Source of the DNA: Terrimonas sp937888905
GTDB lineage: Bacteria; Bacteroidota; Bacteroidia; Chitinophagales; Chitinophagaceae
Reading direction: 5' to 3'
Length of the DNA: 64,000 nucleotides
Assembly (NCBI GenBank): GCA_937888905.1
Contig: CALATA010000020.1
Span: 62,001 to 126,000 of the forward strand
A model generated the notes under the pieces. It was not told the origin of the DNA, did not search any database, and saw nothing but the letters and a program-made list of their open reading frames with translations. Shown in pieces: positions 63,447 through 64,000 of the stretch (the stretch's first letter is position 1; each line of letters opens with the position of its first letter). A program made the translations under genes and the position numbers.

Positions 63447-64000
63447 TGAAGCAACGTAATATTTATATAGCCGTTGCCGCAATAGCGGCAGTGCTGATCA
63501 TATGGCTGGTCACTTCCTACAACGGGCTGGTATCGAAAGAGGAGAACGTAACAAAAACCTGGGCCGATGTGCAGGCAACGTATCAGCGCCGCCTCGACCT
63601 GATCCCGCAACTGGTAAGCACCGTGAAAGGGATGTCGGGTTTTGAAAGTTCTACACTTATCGAAATCACCGAAGCGCGTTCGCGCGCTTCGCAGGTCATG
63701 ATTACCGGCACACCCGATTCTGCCGCTTACAGGAAACATCAGGCAGTACAGGATTCGCTGGCCAGCGCCACCAACCGGCTTATCGCACAGGTAGAAAGTT
63801 ACCCGGAACTAAGGGGTACTGAAGCCTACCGCAAATTACAGGTGCAATTGGAAGGCACCGAGCGCCGCATTCGTGTAGCGCGGCAGGACTTCAACGCAGC
63901 CGTTAATGATTATAATATCGCTGTAAGAAGTTTTCCGCGAAACCTGGTAGCCGGTCTTTTTGGATTTCGTAAAAAAGAAGGGTTTCAAGCCGATATTGGC
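63446..64000 (+). CDS. LemA family protein, second copy, cut by window end
   Basis: The ATG at 63446 overlaps the stop of the first lemA. The visible 185 residues start with a basic segment and a membrane helix (YIAVAAIAAVLIIWLV), then LemA motifs: EENVTKTWADVQATYQRRLD, QLVSTVKGMSGFESSTLIEI, and the end VAGLFGFRKKEGFQADIG. No stop occurs before the window ends. It resembles the first copy throughout, which indicates tandem duplication. Confidence 0.93.
   Translation, partial: MKQRNIYIAVAAIAAVLIIWLVTSYNGLVSKEENVTKTWADVQATYQRRLDLIPQLVSTVKGMSGFESSTLIEITEARSRASQVMITGTPDSAAYRKHQAVQDSLASATNRLIAQVESYPELRGTEAYRKLQVQLEGTERRIRVARQDFNAAVNDYNIAVRSFPRNLVAGLFGFRKKEGFQADIG

Overview
The window looks like chromosomal DNA from a Bacteroidota, most likely a member of the Chitinophagaceae or a close relative. 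The indications are GH92 glycosidases with FAD oxidoreductases, many short lipoproteins ending their signal in SCKK, a TANFOR-domain protein, very large RHS proteins of the Bacteroidota type, an RRM RNA-binding protein, LytS/LytTR signalling, and start regions without strong Shine-Dalgarno sequences. The genus assignment is inference.

Layout. (1) 1-10243: a co-directional glycan-use operon: tail of an FAD oxidoreductase, GH92 alpha-mannosidase, an SGNH hydrolase with its motifs in permuted order, MFS transporter, a second FAD oxidoreductase with a golvesin-like tail, a second GH92, and a ROK kinase. No SusC/SusD pair is present in the window. (2) 10245-16027: two paralogous lipoproteins on the minus strand, then a lipoprotein, an ECF sigma factor and an overlapping protein that combines an anti-sigma-like membrane anchor with an outer-membrane barrel-like domain. 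(3) 16041-17142: a REP-associated tyrosine transposase (RAYT) with seven copies of a GTTGGTC...GACCAAC palindrome, three upstream and four downstream. (4) 17432-39508: a tightly spaced five-gene operon (outer-membrane coiled-coil protein, TANFOR protein, 2332-residue RHS/SpvB-like protein, small secreted protein, 2650-residue RHS protein with a variable C-terminal toxin region), a candidate immunity gene, and an orphan RHS cassette sharing about 1.22 kb of apparently identical DNA with the main gene. This is the most striking part of the window.

(5) 39686-41577: small lipoproteins, a macrodomain protein, a frameshifted small membrane protein and dispersed intergenic repeats. (6) 41694-47420: an RND efflux operon (membrane-fusion protein, inner-membrane pump, outer-membrane factor) closed by a strong terminator. 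(7) 48678-51574: an apparent cold-response cluster (RRM protein, cold-shock-domain protein, three small proteins, fatty-acid desaturase). (8) 51619-57492: a hypothetical protein, a TPR protein, a LytS/LytTR two-component pair, and a serine beta-lactamase-like hydrolase. (9) 57493-57889: a decayed serine-recombinase C-terminus next to a tRNA-Glu(TTC) gene, suggesting the edge of an old genomic island. (10) 58130-64000: gapA, a conserved hypothetical gene, pgk, a lipoprotein, a glucose/sorbosone dehydrogenase-like lipoprotein and two tandem lemA genes, the second cut by the window end.

The best candidate for an undescribed system is the RHS operon: a Sec-exported, surface-associated polymorphic-toxin apparatus whose C-terminal module appears to be exchanged by recombination with an adjacent orphan cassette. 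The permuted SGNH hydrolase, the RAYT/REP island and the double-membrane sigma/anti-sigma partner are the next most interesting.
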